Source of the DNA: Halicephalobus mephisto
Taxonomy: Eukaryota; Nematoda; Chromadorea; Rhabditida; Panagrolaimidae
Direction: 5' to 3'
NCBI GenBank assembly: GCA_009193035.1
Contig: SWDT01000006.1
Span: 434,001 to 498,000, forward strand
Length of the DNA stretch: 64,000 nt
Position 1 is the first letter of the stretch, and each line of letters starts with the position of its first letter. A program made the position numbers and the translations under genes. Below, in pieces: positions 23,837-38,800 of the stretch. The notes beneath the pieces are model-generated. The model did not search any database and had not been told where the DNA came from. It saw only the letters and a program-made list of their open reading frames with translations.

Positions 23837-26800
23837 ATGGCAGATTCTGATGACCCAATGTCAGATGATTCAGAATCATCGGGTCAGCCAGCTACTCCGA
23901 CCGTTAATTGTGTTGACAGGTTAGTCGTTTCATATATGCACATTTACAAATTCCCTGTTCCAGATTATCATCAGGGTTACCAATCCGACAGATTGTATTT
24001 CTAGAGTCTGCTCAATCTTATCTGATATTTTCCCAGGAAAACGAGGTCTATGTTTTGCCAAATGACACGAGAAATCCAGTGAAAGTTGCGAAGGGATGTG
24101 CTTTGGATCACGCCTTTGCTACATATGCTTCTTCAAGGAGATCACTAATTTTCCACAACAACCATCAAGTAACCGTGAGGAGGGATCTAAACAGTGTTTT
24201 TTCCTTACAGACGGCATTTGCACCGGTCATTGAAGAGGGCGATGACAAGGTTATCGAAATGCCTGTGCAAGAAATTACACAATGGGTTAATTATTTCAAT
24301 TCAACGCCGAAAAAGTTCGAAGACACCCCGGAACTCAAAGAATTGATGATTTCACTGAGCAACGCACTTTCTTCGGCAGACGACTCACACAAAGGACTAA
24401 CTCTCTTGATCAAGATCCCGCGATGCAAGGAACTGTTTGTTGAACTCGAATCTCTTTCCAAAAAAGTGATCAAGGAAGAGAAAGCTGAATTCCCGGTGTT
24501 TCCACTCTTGTTCTGGCTCGTTGAAAGGTTAAGATGGACACTGAATGGAATTCATCCTTATCATCCGCAGAATTCAAGTGAATCGGCTGGGAGAATGGCG
24601 GATGTTTCAGCGATGAATAGTGAAGCAGCTCGAGCGCTGAGTTTCTACAGATGGCCCCACATGAATTTTCCGTTTGCTTTGCCGAGCAGACTTGCTGAAA
24701 CTGGATTCTTCTTCCAACCGAGCACTTCAGCAGATGATCGAGTTGTTTGTTTTTCCTGTAGTATTTCGCTGAATACTTGGGAAGCAAATGATGAACCATT
24801 GTAAGTTTTTGTTAGGAGAACAATTCACGGAGAAATTTTGCAGACAAGAACATGAACGCTATCATTCCAATCCTTGCCGTTTTATGGATGAAGTATTGAG
24901 TGAAAATGTGCCTTTAGACGTCACTTGTTCAATCTTACCACCTGTTAGAATTGGTTTCAAGGAAGCGGGAGAGATTATAGCAAGTATGAATGCATCTGCC
25001 GAGTTTTTTGCCATTGGGTCGAATGAAGTTTTTAATACGACAGCTAGATTGAAAGTGATTCACATAGATTCTGCTCCATTGCAAGTTTTCAACGTTTCTA
25101 TCCCTTTGTTGAAAGATTTCAAAACAATATGTGGATATATGTTCAATCCCCACTTTGAGGCATCTACTGAATTCGGTCGAATCACTTCTTTGTCAATTGC
25201 CGGAAGAGAGAAATTTATCAAAACAGGTGAGAGAGATGATGCTGATGCTGATTGTTTACTTCATGTTGGATTGGTGGTAAATTCTAAAGCATTGAAACAA
25301 CATTGTGGTGATGAACCACATTGGGTTCCAATGATTTTTATTTATAAACTATCTAGACATTTGAGAGAAAAAACGGAATCAAATGAACAACCTCCGATGA
25401 AAAGATTTCCGAAACAAGGCGATGTTCTGGCGGAATTACAGACTGTTGTTGATGATGTTTCTTCTGGTAATGATCCGTTGAGTGAAGAAGTTCATTTTCA
25501 TGATGATGATGTTGTTGAACATGATTTTTGGTCGTCAGATGAATTGATGGATGATAATTATGAACTTAAACTAAAAATGTCGAAGAAGGCAAGAGCTAGA
25601 CATGAAGAACCAAATCCATTTGTGGATATTGATTATATGCCATACAAGGTCAAACCTACATTGATTGGTTCAGCAGCTATTTGTGGAGTTAAAGGTCCGG
25701 GATGGGAAATTAAACATATTTTTACAAGTGATGTTGATAATGGTTTAATAACAGCTATTCTTGTTCATCCAACGAAGAATACGACAATTGTGGTTTTTCC
25801 GAGATGTAACGAAAGTCAGACATTGTCTAGTAACAGGGGAATGAAAACCTATGCAATATCTAATTCAGTGATTAAGAAACTCCATATTCTTCCAGTGGAT
25901 CATTTTGCATCTTACAGAGCTGCGAGTATTAGTGAACCAGAACCGTTTGGAACTAATATGGCAATTGGAACTTTGATAACATTGTTTTCAAATCAGCAAT
26001 TATTGCTTTTTGATCCTGCAAGTGGTGCAACAGTAGAAATTGCTAATGGTGTTGTTGATTTTACTGTTGATGATAAGCAAAATGTAATTGGGGTTAACAA
26101 AGCAGGAGAATTTGCGACATTTCGTATTTCTGCTCCTTTGGCTGCTATACAATCTGAAAGAATTGATGAAGTTGCTATAAATTTTGTGGCTTCGACAACA
26201 AATGAATTGCCTAGAAAAATTACAGATGAAATTAGAGAATTGTTTTCAAATAATTCATCATTGGAACCAGCAATTGAATTGATTAATTCATTGACTGTTT
26301 TTAAGCCTTTGGATGAAAGAACTCTTGCGCATGTTAGGGAACTTATTCAATCAAGACCGGTGAAATCTATGGCTACTCAAGCTAGAGTGATGACTACGAA
26401 AACGGCAATTGCTGCATTGGAATCGTTTCTTCAGCATTCTCTTGGATTTCAAATGGTTGCTCCACCACATTGGGTTGAATCTCTACAAACTATTCCGAAT
26501 AGAATTGGGACTTCTGTTCAGAGTTTGAATATTGAAAGTAATAGTACTCCGACTCAAAGATTCAAAGAAACGCTTGCTCAAGATGAAAGACCGTCACCGA
26601 CACGTGTATGGAAATTTAATCCAGAAAAGGAACCAACTAAGTCAGCATATGTATTTGAGATGACGATTTTGCCCTGTAAACCTCTTTCTCATATTAATTT
26701 TAGATTTACTTTTGGAAGTGGTTCTAGTGGAGCACCTGATATCAGCTTTAAGATATACCGGTCTCAACAACAACGAGTTAGTAGAACGTTTGGTAATGAT

Positions 26801-29800
26801 GATGTGACGAGATTGATACCTTATTGTAATGATCCAAGTCTTTTGGATATGGAATGTGTTAAAATTATGCAGACGTTGCAAGTTAAGAATTTTATTGATT
26901 TGCATAGTACTTCTGCTATGATTCAGATTAATGCTTCGACGATATTGGATTCTCTTGCTTCGGCGGCATTAGGTGATGAATGGTTTACGAGACCGGTTAC
27001 TTTGTATTTGGTTATTGAAGTACCTAATCATTTGAGTTTGATTCAACAAATTAATGCAAGAACAGCAGTTACTTTAGCGGCATGTAGATCGAAGAATAAA
27101 GCTGATAAATCGAAATCTACTAGATCATCTGGAATGACGAAGAAGAAACTTGCACATTCGAGAAAAGCAATATTGTTGAAAAATCAAAAACAATTTTTAG
27201 GTTTTCAAGGTTTTAAACAATTGGCAAATAATAGATTGAATTTGGCTAAAAGAAAAGAAGCAACTTCAAGGAAAAAACCGGAAGATAATCAAATTTCATC
27301 TGAACCGAAAATGGGTTTTGGATTTATTGAAGATTTTTCTATTACAATATATAGAACTTCTGATGATGATACAACTCATGCACATCTTCAAAGATTGATT
27401 TTACAGAAGGATAGAACGATTCAGGATAGATTGTTTGATTTGGCAATGAGGAAAAGTGTGGTTGAACTTGGATATTCTAGTTTGAATGATGTTTATGCTT
27501 CTCAACAAAGGGCTCTTGATGTTCTTATTTGGATTACACAAAATTGGAGATTATTTAGAATTAATTATTCTCAATGTTTGTCGATTATTGATAGAATTAT
27601 CAGTGGATTTGAAGAAGTTTTTCTTGTTGGATTTGCTACTGCTCCTAAACGTGTTGCTCAAAGATGGAGTATATTTATTGGACAGTTGTTAAGGTTTGTT
27701 TTTTTTTGAATATTTTTTACAATGAGTTTTTTTAGAATCTTGGCATTGACAGAAGGCATTAATGTTGAAGAAAGTTTTGTGAAGTTGTTTGAGTTGATGA
27801 AACACGTGATTCTGCATGATTTGGGCAAAATTGAAAAAAGTGGAAGTCTTCATTGGTTTTTGTCGACGGTTTTTACTGCTGTTCATGAAAGTACCGTTAT
27901 TGTTAAGGATGGTGAGCATGTTGAATCTGCCAATAATTTGGTTGCTGCTTGTGAACAAGTTTTGAAGGATATTGGGAATGCTTTTCAACAGAAATGGGCT
28001 CACAGTATGCATTATACATTGTCGACAAAATATGGATTTAGTGGATTGGTATTTGATTTGAATATGTTTGATTGGCCTCAGCAAGTTATGGGAGTAAGAA
28101 CTCCATTGGATAGTTCGGATACGGAAAGTAAACCAGCTTATAGAACTACTTGGGGTTATAGTCCACATTATACTCATCATGCTACTTATGCTTCTGTTGC
28201 TGCTTTACCTCCAATGCCAGGAATGCCATCGAAAGTTAATTCAAAACCGGAAATAACAGTTGCAGATGGAGAACAACAACTTACAAGTGGAAAGTTGTTT
28301 CCTTATCCTGAACATGAATGTATGAGTTTTTTGGAAATGTTGAATTTGAATATTGGTGATGGAAATTCTTCTACATCTAGATTTCCATGGGCACAAACGG
28401 TTAGAACAGAATGTGAATGGTTTGATTTGGAGGATAAGCCTGATAAGAGAATGAGTACGGATGAGTTTGAAAAGTATAGTTTCTTACGATTTCCAATTGG
28501 ATCTGAATTAATGCCTGGACTTTTGGAAAGTGAGCCATTGACATTTACTTGTTCTGGACCTTCTGACTATATATCGGTGTTCAATACGGAGGATGGTACT
28601 TCTCAGAAACTGATGCCGCAAGATCAGTGTAATCAAGTTCCTCCAGTAAAGGCTCCTGAAGTTGTTCAATTATTGGCTGCTGTGGGATCTACTCCATCAA
28701 TAGATCGTCCGGCTAATTATCAACTTTCTAATGAAATTTATACGTTATTTAAACAACCTCCTGATTTGGTTCTCTGTGCTGAACGGTGTATTGCTCAATC
28801 GAAAAAACAGGTTATTCTTGATTTTGGTGGGCCAACTCTGTTAACTGATTTTATTATTCCTTCTTGTGAGTATTTATATGCTGTTTATGTTGATTGCTGG
28901 TGGTACAATGAGATCAGTGATGAAACGAGAATTGCTCAGTCTACAAATATAGGATCCAAAGCTCTGATTGTCTCTAATCTTTATCCTGGTATTCTAGTTC
29001 AAAAAGTGAAACTTACGTTTGTGTTGAGAGCACCTAAACAGAACTCTCAGAAAGTGCGGATTCCTATTGGTCGGTTCTTTGGACAGAAATGGTTGACCAA
29101 TGCTGATCATAGTTTGGCTGCTCTTCCTATTATTGCTGCAACGGGAGAACCTGGTGTTCCTATTGGGGTTGATGTGGATGAAGAAAGTACTAATAGAATT
29201 ATATCGATGTTGAAGTATTTCTGTGAAGAAATCCGATGTAGATATAATATTGCATCTGCTGAATTACAAAAATTGGTGGAAGAAGGATATTCTCCAGCGA
29301 AAGTTAAGGAATCTTATTGCGATTGTTTTAATTTGCGTCTTCAGTGGAATGTTGCTTATGGTGTGATGGATAGATTCAGAAGATCTACTCCGGAAAGTAT
29401 GATTGCTCTTCTCAATAAGTATGAAGATTTGGAGAAAAGGAAATGGGAGGAGTTTGATGTGGAACATCTTAAGTCACTGTCTTCTGTTCTGCTTAATTTT
29501 TCAAATCAATTGATGACTTTGTTGGATTTGAGAGATTCTGTCCGAGATATTGCTACTCAAACTGTTGCTTATCTTCAGAATCCATCAAAAGATGAAACTA
29601 CAAGTATCTCAAGAATCCAGCCTACGACGATTTTGACATTGGAAACTGCTCTTGACTTTTTTGATTTCTTATGTGCTGGAAATATTCCAATGCTTCAAGC
29701 TCAAGCTAGTGCTCATATTTTCAAAGCTGGTTGTTTTACATCTTGGTGGGGAGATTTCTTCCCAGCTGTTTTGAGAAGACACTTTTCTGTGGTGGATAAT

Positions 29801-32800
29801 AGTGCTCCAGGAAGTGATATTTTTCTTCTTTTATCTATGCTTTGTGCTCAATCAGTGAAACATAGTTATCTTCAACAAGTTGTGATGGAAAAACTCTTTG
29901 TTTTTGTGATTCAAGTTGCAGAAGAATTGATGGCTCAAGATGAAACGGAAAATACAACTAGTAAATCTCCATTACTCAGTTGGACACTTCAATTGTTATC
30001 TACTGCTTTTGATGTTGTTGCTTCGAACAAGAGGAAAACAGATAGATGGTCTTTTCTTGCAGGTCTTTTTGGTCAATCTAATAGTAATGCATTTGCTTCG
30101 AACAGTAATCATGCTAGTTGTTCAACAATGACTATTTGTTCTGGAGGTATGCCTAAGTTTATGCAAGGAGAACAAATTGGAGACAAGTTATATCAACGAT
30201 GGAAGGAATTATTTAATAATGAAGAGTTTTCTTTAGAACTTGAGAAACCTCAATTTATTGCTGGAAGACTAGAAATTTTGGGAGATAGATTACAATACTT
30301 GTTTTCATTGATTAAAGAACATATTCATGGAATTCCAGCTGTTATGCCTCAAAAGAGTGAAGTGTTTTCTCCGGTTCATTCTTCTACTCCAGGTCCTTCG
30401 GAACAAACATCTTCGGTAATGAGTAAGTTTGATTTTTTTATGATAAATAATTATGGGATTTTTTTAGAAAGTTCATCGTCTAGTAATACAATACCGGATC
30501 CAACTACTGGGCGTCTTTTGATTGTTCCTCTTCATAATAATCAAAGCAAGATTAGAGTTCGTCAGTACTCAGCAAGATTGAAGATTTCTGAATCTTTGTG
30601 TCTTTCTGTGGTACATACTTTATTGAAACTCTTGCTTTCTGAAAGATCTAAACAATTGGTTCCGTATTCTTCTCAATTACTGGCTATCAAGGTTATTAGC
30701 AAAATTTGTATTCATGGAGCAACAACTGCAATTTCCTTGAATTATGCTTTGGGTGATAAACTTTATGATTTGGTTTTCAAATGTAAGTTATTAATTTGAA
30801 TAATTGTTTATTTGGTTGTTTTTAGTACTAGGGGAATCTTCGGAATGTGACTGGATGAGACATGCTCTATTGATGCTTTTGACGGATTTAACTGATGCAG
30901 AGATGAGGACACTTGGAAGAAGTTTGAATCAGAAGGATAAAGATGCTTTGTCTAAGTATTATGAAGCTTACAAGTCCTTCCCCGAAGAAGAGGAAATGGA
31001 AGTGGAACCTAAACGACATAAACTCGATATTGAAATTGAAATGAGTGAAGATAACTCTATTCTGACTATTGATCAAGATCAAGATATGGATGAAGTTACG
31101 ACTCCAGAATCTGTACCTGTTCCTGAAATTTATGGGCCGGAAGGATGTAAGACAGCAATGGCAGCTGGGATTCTTGATCCTGTTTGGGCTTTTGTGCCTC
31201 CTTCAAGTGAGATTGTGACTTTCTCGAATTTTGACAAAGCTGGTGATGACTTGGATGAATTGATTATCAAAGCAGCAATGGGAACTCTTATTGGAGCAAA
31301 AGAGGAGAATAATTCTTTCTTAGAACCTGAGACTGACTCTGGAATTACCTTCGAAATGCGATTTGGTGTCTTGATGAATTGGATGTATCGGCTAACACGG
31401 TATTATTATGACAGAGGAGAACCACTTACGTACATTTTCCATTATTTTGATGAAGCAGTTAGAGCAGAGGATGATTATTATAAGAAAGCTGAAGATCCGG
31501 CTCATTATTTTAATTTTGCTCCAACAGTCGTAGCTACTAATGGGTTGAGAATTGTCCAAACAATTACTACTTATAAACTGCAAATTTCTACTTGTGCGTT
31601 GTATTTCTTAAAGTTTTTGAATACTTATTGCACTGATGAGAAAAGAATTGCATCAAAGAAACTTCAAGCTCAGGAGAAACAGAATAATTCTCTGAAGGAT
31701 GCCCTCAATTTCAGATTCTACCAAGCACTTTTGGAATCAAAATATAGCTTGAGAATTTATGGAATTCGAGAAATGTGTCATGTTATGCATTTACCAGAAA
31801 CGGAGATTCAGAAGTTTATTCAAGGACATTTGGTTAGATTCAGACACAAGCTTCCAGAATTGACGAGTATTTCGCTTGATTCTAGTGGTGAACGGATGAT
31901 ATCTGCTGATCCTGTTCAATTGAAAACTGTGGATGAAAAGATAAAGAGCTTTGCAAGTAGTTTTAAAACAATCTTATTCAAAAAGCTGCAAGAAGGCCAA
32001 TCTTCTCTTGACATGATATTGGGGACGTATGCTAAGTGGATTTTTATTAATTCTAACTGGCCGGGAATGGAACAATTTTCGAAACAGAGTAAGAATCACA
32101 TTCTTCCGGAACTTTCTTTGATTGAATTTAATTCTGCTACGGAAACTCCGCCTGAAAATGTCCAGCAGAATCAAGGAATGGTTGAATCTGTTCAACCTTT
32201 GGATACTGATGAACTTAAATCGGCTTTAGAGAACTTATCTACAGAAGATCAGATTACTAGCAAGATTCGAACTTATACTTATGCAGTTCGTCTTCAATTT
32301 GAAGCTGATCTTGGAATTGCTGGAGAGAGTAGTTTTGTTGTGCCTCATGATTTTGTACTAGATGCCTTATCAACAACTCAATTCTGTCATCAAACGTACT
32401 TTGAATCCAGATTTAGAGAGAATCTGGGTGCTAAAATTGCAAGGAACTGCGTTTATAACTTTGTTCCTCATTGCACTACTCCAAAGAAAGGATGTTCTGA
32501 TGAACCAAAGGAAGATTCGTCTACTGGAATGGGAGCCTCGGTTCGGTCAGTTGTGAAAGTCATTGATACGTACTTTTCTTCATTGAAGCAGGAAGAAGAT
32601 CCTAAGAAAGTTGTTGATGTGTTGTTGCTTTATTTGGAATATGTTGGATCTATTACTTGTGAGTTTTTTTAAATTTTTATTATAGAAATTGATTGATTTC
32701 AGCTAATATTGGAGCGTATAACACGAATAAGGCTTTTACTATTGATAGGAAAGTGTTCAGTCCATCACCACTTACTGGTGAAGTTATTTTGCAACTGATG

Positions 32801-35800
32801 AATTATATTATTAATGTACCAAATTGTTCGGAACAGTTGTGGCAATGTGTTCTTGCAACGTTGTCAATGAACATGAAGAAGGAAGTGAGTTTTTGTACTT
32901 GCAGAACTACTGTAATTGATTTGACTTTTAGGGCTCAGTGCTAAGCTCAATAGCTTTGCATATACCATTCAAGAGTTTCCTTCAGAGATTCCTACGTGAT
33001 TCTCTTCATCCTTATGGAATTGACACTTCCTTTGGACAAACGACAATGGATCATTTTGGATCCTTCATTAAAGCGGTTATAGAGTTGGAAAATCGAAATA
33101 CTCATTTCTTGGAGAACTTTATCGATACTGTCAATGAGGTTTTTGAGAAACCTGAGCCAACTATTCTTGGAACAATTCCTGTAGAAGCATTGTTGACAGC
33201 TATTGAAATTGTTGGATTAAGTATCCACCGAATTGGAGGGTTGACTAATTGTGATGCTTCTAAGCTCTCGTTGCTTGTCCATAGAGTTGTTGAAGTTATC
33301 AGAATATGTTTCCCGAGATTTGATAGTCCATTGAGATCTGCGAGCTTAAAATCGTTAATTCCTCAATTATGTCATACGAATATTTGCTTCACTAATTTGG
33401 CCAATGATGATTCTATTCCAACAGAGACCAGTAGAGAAGGAAATGTATTACCTCCGTTAACGTTTTGTCCGAAAAATTCAATTGAATCATTGACAACGAG
33501 AAAAGCCAAGTTCTATAAGCCACATATGAATGCTTTACCACCATCTCTTGATGCTTTTGAATATGACACTTTTGAGCCTCCTCCGCCAGGTGGATTTGAA
33601 CAATATAGGTCTTTTGGATATCAAGAACAAATGCAAGAGAAAAGTGTCAAAGATAGAACTGAAGTTCTTTTTATTTATCTCATCAAGTTGGTGAATAATC
33701 TTTCTTTCCTGGGGCCAATTGCTACTGTTATTGTTCAGAATTACCCTAAAACTATCAATTCTCTGATTGAATTGCTTAATATGTGTGATTCTGCAATTGA
33801 AAATGTTACAGAAATAAGTTTGGAACACTGGATTCCACAAACTTTGGCAGATCATCTTTTATTTGAAATTTTGTCGATTTCGAATGGAATTGGTGACATT
33901 GGAGAAATGGCATGTAGATTTATGCAGATTATTCTTCAATCTATTTTTCAAAAATTTACATCAAATGCGGAATTGGCACAATTATCGTCTCCAATGATTT
34001 TTTCGTTGTTGAGATTGAATCATGAATTGAAGAGGAAGGAATTGTTTGTGGAACTTGGAGGTCATATTCATGTTGCTGAACAATTGAAAAGAGCGTTATT
34101 GTTGTTGACTGATAGATGGCCACCAACAACTAATCTTTTTGCATTGGGAACTCAATTGACTAATTTGGCTAATGAAGTTAATGGAATTGTTCCACAAGCT
34201 TTTGATTGTCGATCATTGCCAAATAAGATTGTTAATGGAATTAAGTTGTATAATTTTGCTCCATGTGCTAAGATTTCTGCTCAATTTACGGCTACTAATC
34301 TTCAAACTGTTTTGAATGATCCTGTTCCGAATAGAAGATCTAGATCTTCTGTTTGTAATTATACTTTTCCGGCAAATGAACTTTGGCTTCCTTTGACAAT
34401 TACTTTACCATGTCAGATTATGTGTCATGAAATTACTGTAAGATGTCATCAATATTCTGCACTTAATAGTCCATCGGCTATTCAAGTTGAAGTTTCTGAA
34501 GGAGCATCGACGAGACAATGGACACTTTGTGGAGGACAAGTTAATTCAGCAGGTCTTTTGACGACTTCGATTGATATATCGAAATATAGATCCCCTATTG
34601 GAGCAATTAAATTGTATTTGAAGAAACCTGTTGGACATTCTAGTACAATTAATTTGAGTCAGATTATGATTTATGGAGTTATTACAAGTCCTCAAATGTT
34701 AGCTGAAATTGCACATGAGAAAGCTTTGGTTCATTGGTTGACTGTTTATGATAAATTTCAAAGTGTTCAACCGTCTTTATGGCATTATGCTCCGAAACTT
34801 CCTCAGACATTGATGCAATTGTTTATTAGGATGCCAATGGATCATAAGGTATATTCATTACTTCGACGAGTCATTTGTAATATTGATCATCGATCGAAAC
34901 CTACAGATTCTACTGTAATTGAACTTATTATGAATTATGTTATTTCTGGAGGAAGATTATCAGAAGGAGTTCCACCTGTTGTTTCTGCAGAATTGTTGTA
35001 TTCGTTTTGTACTGAAAGTTCTGATATTTCTACTATTAGAGCAACTGCTAGACAATCTCAACTTCTTCATGGTATTGAGAAAATTCTTGAGTTGATTGAA
35101 AATAAATTAATTTTTCATGAATCTACAATTAGTGTTATTTTATGGTCTGCAGCTTGTGCTATTTGGACGAATGTTGCTACAGAAAATTTAAGATATCAAA
35201 CTGTTGCTGATTGTATTTCTGTTGGAACTAAAATTTCACTTTCATTGTGGAAATGGATAACAACAACATCAGATAAATTTCATATTTTAACAATTTCGGC
35301 TTCTTGGTTATTATGTTCTCTTTGTAGAACATGTAATGAAGTACGTGAAATTATTATTAAACAACTTTTAGAAATGGAAAAAATTCAACCTAGACTTGTA
35401 GCATCTATTTGGCCGAATATTGCAAGAATTTTTCAATCTAGTTCTGCAGCGATAGTTCTTGTTAATTCTGGATTTCTTTCAAGAGCAGCGATATCAGCAA
35501 CGGAAATTGCTAAAAATTGTCTTAATGATATATCTGTTAAAGAAATTGATCTTCAATATTTGAGTACTGTGGTCGAATTTATTGCTGATTTGAGTGTTAT
35601 TGATGTTATTTGTGGATTTTTAGAAGGTTCTACAGGTCAAGAACTTTTTAAACAATTGCTTTCTGCCCTTGTATTTAGTATGGAAATGAAGACAGATAAG
35701 AAAATTTCAAATTATTTTGCTAGACTTGATCAAGCGACAATTAAAATTTGTCAAAGATGTATTTCCTTTAGTAATTATCATAGAGAAGCGATTGCTTCTG

Positions 35801-38800
35801 AATTGAATAGATTGCTGGATAATGATAATTCTAAATTTAGTGGAAGAGTTGATGGAACTTTGCTTCAATTGATTTTGAGACTTGTTCTTGAAGATGAAGT
35901 TATTACAGTATGTCTTAATGGAGTTAAAGGACCAAGTTTTGGTGTTGAAAGTTTCAAAGGTATGATTTGTGATTAATTATTGAATTTTATTTTATTATTT
36001 TTTTAGATCAATTAATTCATCCGGTATTTGGATGTTCTAGTACAGGAAGAGTTCTTGATTTGTCACTTTTTACGACTGTTAGAGATTTGATTCCATTGAA
36101 AACAGACTATGGACTTCAGAAAAATAAGATTCAAAGTGCTGTTAATAATACTTATGATGATTTTATTGGATTAGATGTAAGTTTATATGTAAAAATTTGT
36201 TTATTGTTTTTTCTTTAGGCTTTGATGACACTTCGTCGGAAAGTTGAACCTGAACAACCAGAATCTACAGAACTTGTTGATGGTGTTATTTGTGATGAAT
36301 TTGGACAACGAAATCTTGTGGCTAGACTTTTCTGTCCTCAAATAAGTTTGGAATCTAGTCTTGGAACAAAACTAAACTTGAGACAGTTAATGTGGGTGGC
36401 TGGACGAAGAAAAGATTTGCAGTTTTCTATTACTCCTGAAACTGAAATTGTTCGAGGAGGTCAGATAGAAGAACATACTTTTGGATACAATGCCTTGATC
36501 CTTAATGTCAAGTTAACTTCGAAAGATGAAGGAAAGTATGATCCTGATTTTAGTCCTCAAATGCCTAAAGGAATAGAAGATTTGACAATGCTTCAACATT
36601 TTGCAATGGTCGGAGGATTTGGGTCTCTTTCTAAACATTTCCCAATGGCTGATCATTATAGTGCTGTTTTGGAGACTTTTGAATCGTTATCGAAGAAGCA
36701 GAGAGATCAAGTGGCGAAGACGGCTTCAAAAGTTGGCCCAGAAATTGTTTCTGGATCGAGTTCAAGTAAAGCAGTAGCTAAATTTACAAAACATTTTCCT
36801 CCTTTGCCGAAATTCTCACTTCAACCTTCTGTTGTTCAGTTACATACTGATATTAATAATGTTGCATTGGCTACTCAAGCTCTTCATCAACAAGTTCAAT
36901 CAGTTCTTACGCATGTTAGTTCTAATTCTTCTCTTCAGGCAATGATTGCTGGAAATCCTGTTTCTTTGAGTGTATTGGAACCTTCTGCTATTATGACTTA
37001 TGCTAATGGAGATCCGCAAAGTCTTGTTCCAAGTGAGTTTTTTTTTGTTTTTGAAGTTTTTATGAAGATATTTTAGAAACTCTTGGGTCGAGTTCGTTGT
37101 CTTCTGGGTCTAATTTGAGTTATCCTGATCAAATGTCTCAAGCAATTTATTCGATGATTGGTAATGGACAACTTGTTTTTGCACCTTTGGCTGTTACTGG
37201 TCCTGGATCAAAATTGACAACTCAACCAACATCTTTGAATCAATTGACGGATAAAGATGTTCCGGCTTATACGATATTTGCTTTGTCAATGTTTTTGAAA
37301 TTGGATTATTATGCTATTGCTCTTGTTAGTTGTGATAGATTTCAAGCTAAAAGAGTTCTTCGAGCAGCGATGGGATTAACTAATACTGAACGAGATATTT
37401 CTGAAATTATGTCTAATTTTAAACCAATTATGCCAAAAACTATTCCGATTTCTTCGTCATCTCCTATATCTTGTGGTTGTCCAGAAAGAAAACATGGAAT
37501 TGTTGCTGCTTTTACATCATCAGAAAAGCCACCAGAAGAAAAATCAAAGAAAGAAAATGATAGTTTAACTATTTATCCATTTTTTGTTTTGGAAAAAATT
37601 TGGACTCTTTCTGGACCAAATCAATGTGGAAAAATTCTTGCAGAACAAATTAGAAATAAGCCAGAAACTATTTCTGTACTTGATGTAATATTACTTTGTG
37701 CTTCGAGATTTTCAAACACTTCTCCAAAAGCTCAAACATCGTTTTCTCCTTCGTCAGATGCTCAAGCTATTGATCAAATTTTTCAATTATCTGATCAAAT
37801 TGAATCTCTTAGAGATTCAATGTCTAATTCAGGTAATCAGAAATCAACTAGTAATGTTGGAACTTATACTCCGATGCTTCAACAAATGACAATGATATTG
37901 GATGGACCTGGAACAAGTACTAGTGGAGGTGGTGGTGGACAAGATTATTGGGCTAAAGGTACGGGATTTGGAAGTGGTACTACACAAGTTCAATGGAATG
38001 TAAATGAACATGTTAGAAAAAGAAAATTAAATGAAGAAGCTGTTACTTGTATGATTAATACTATTTCTGGATATTTGATGCCGATTAGAGAATATTTTTC
38101 AACTGTTCCAATTACTTGTAATAATATTGGATTAATTTTGGCACAAATTCCTTATGAAAAAGCAGGTCATTTTCATAAGGAACCACTTCATTATGATGAA
38201 CAAATTAGATTTGATTTTGAAGTGGCTTCTAGAATTTATAATAGTTGTTTGATGCCAATTGTTCATTCTTATTTGACAAATGATTCTGTATTTGATATTT
38301 CGAAACACTTGGGAGTTTATGAAGCTTGTATTTGGTTTGTTATTGCAATTGCTAGTTTGAAACCAGTTATTGCAAGTGAAAATGAAAGACAATTGCTCAC
38401 TGGTGGTTGTAGTAATTGTGATCTTTTTGAATCTTTGCTTATGGAATCTTGTGCAGGAGAAACTATTTATTCTCATATTAAGAAAATGCATCAAATGATT
38501 AAAGCTTATTTGACGACAATTGAAAAAGAACGGAATTTGAAAGATAATGAAGAAGGAGGAAATATTGAGAAACATAATCAAACTGCTGATGAAGTTTTAG
38601 AAGAAGAGAATTTAGAAGCTTTGGAAGGATTATTGTTGAGAGCTATTGATATTCTTGGTAAAAGATTGGGATTGAATAGAACTTTATCTATTGAAGAAAT
38701 GGAAGTGGATAAGGATTTGAAGAATAAGGAAATTTGTGGTTTTGAGGAACTTTATCTTACTGAAATGAAATCTTTACAATATGAATCTATACCATTTATG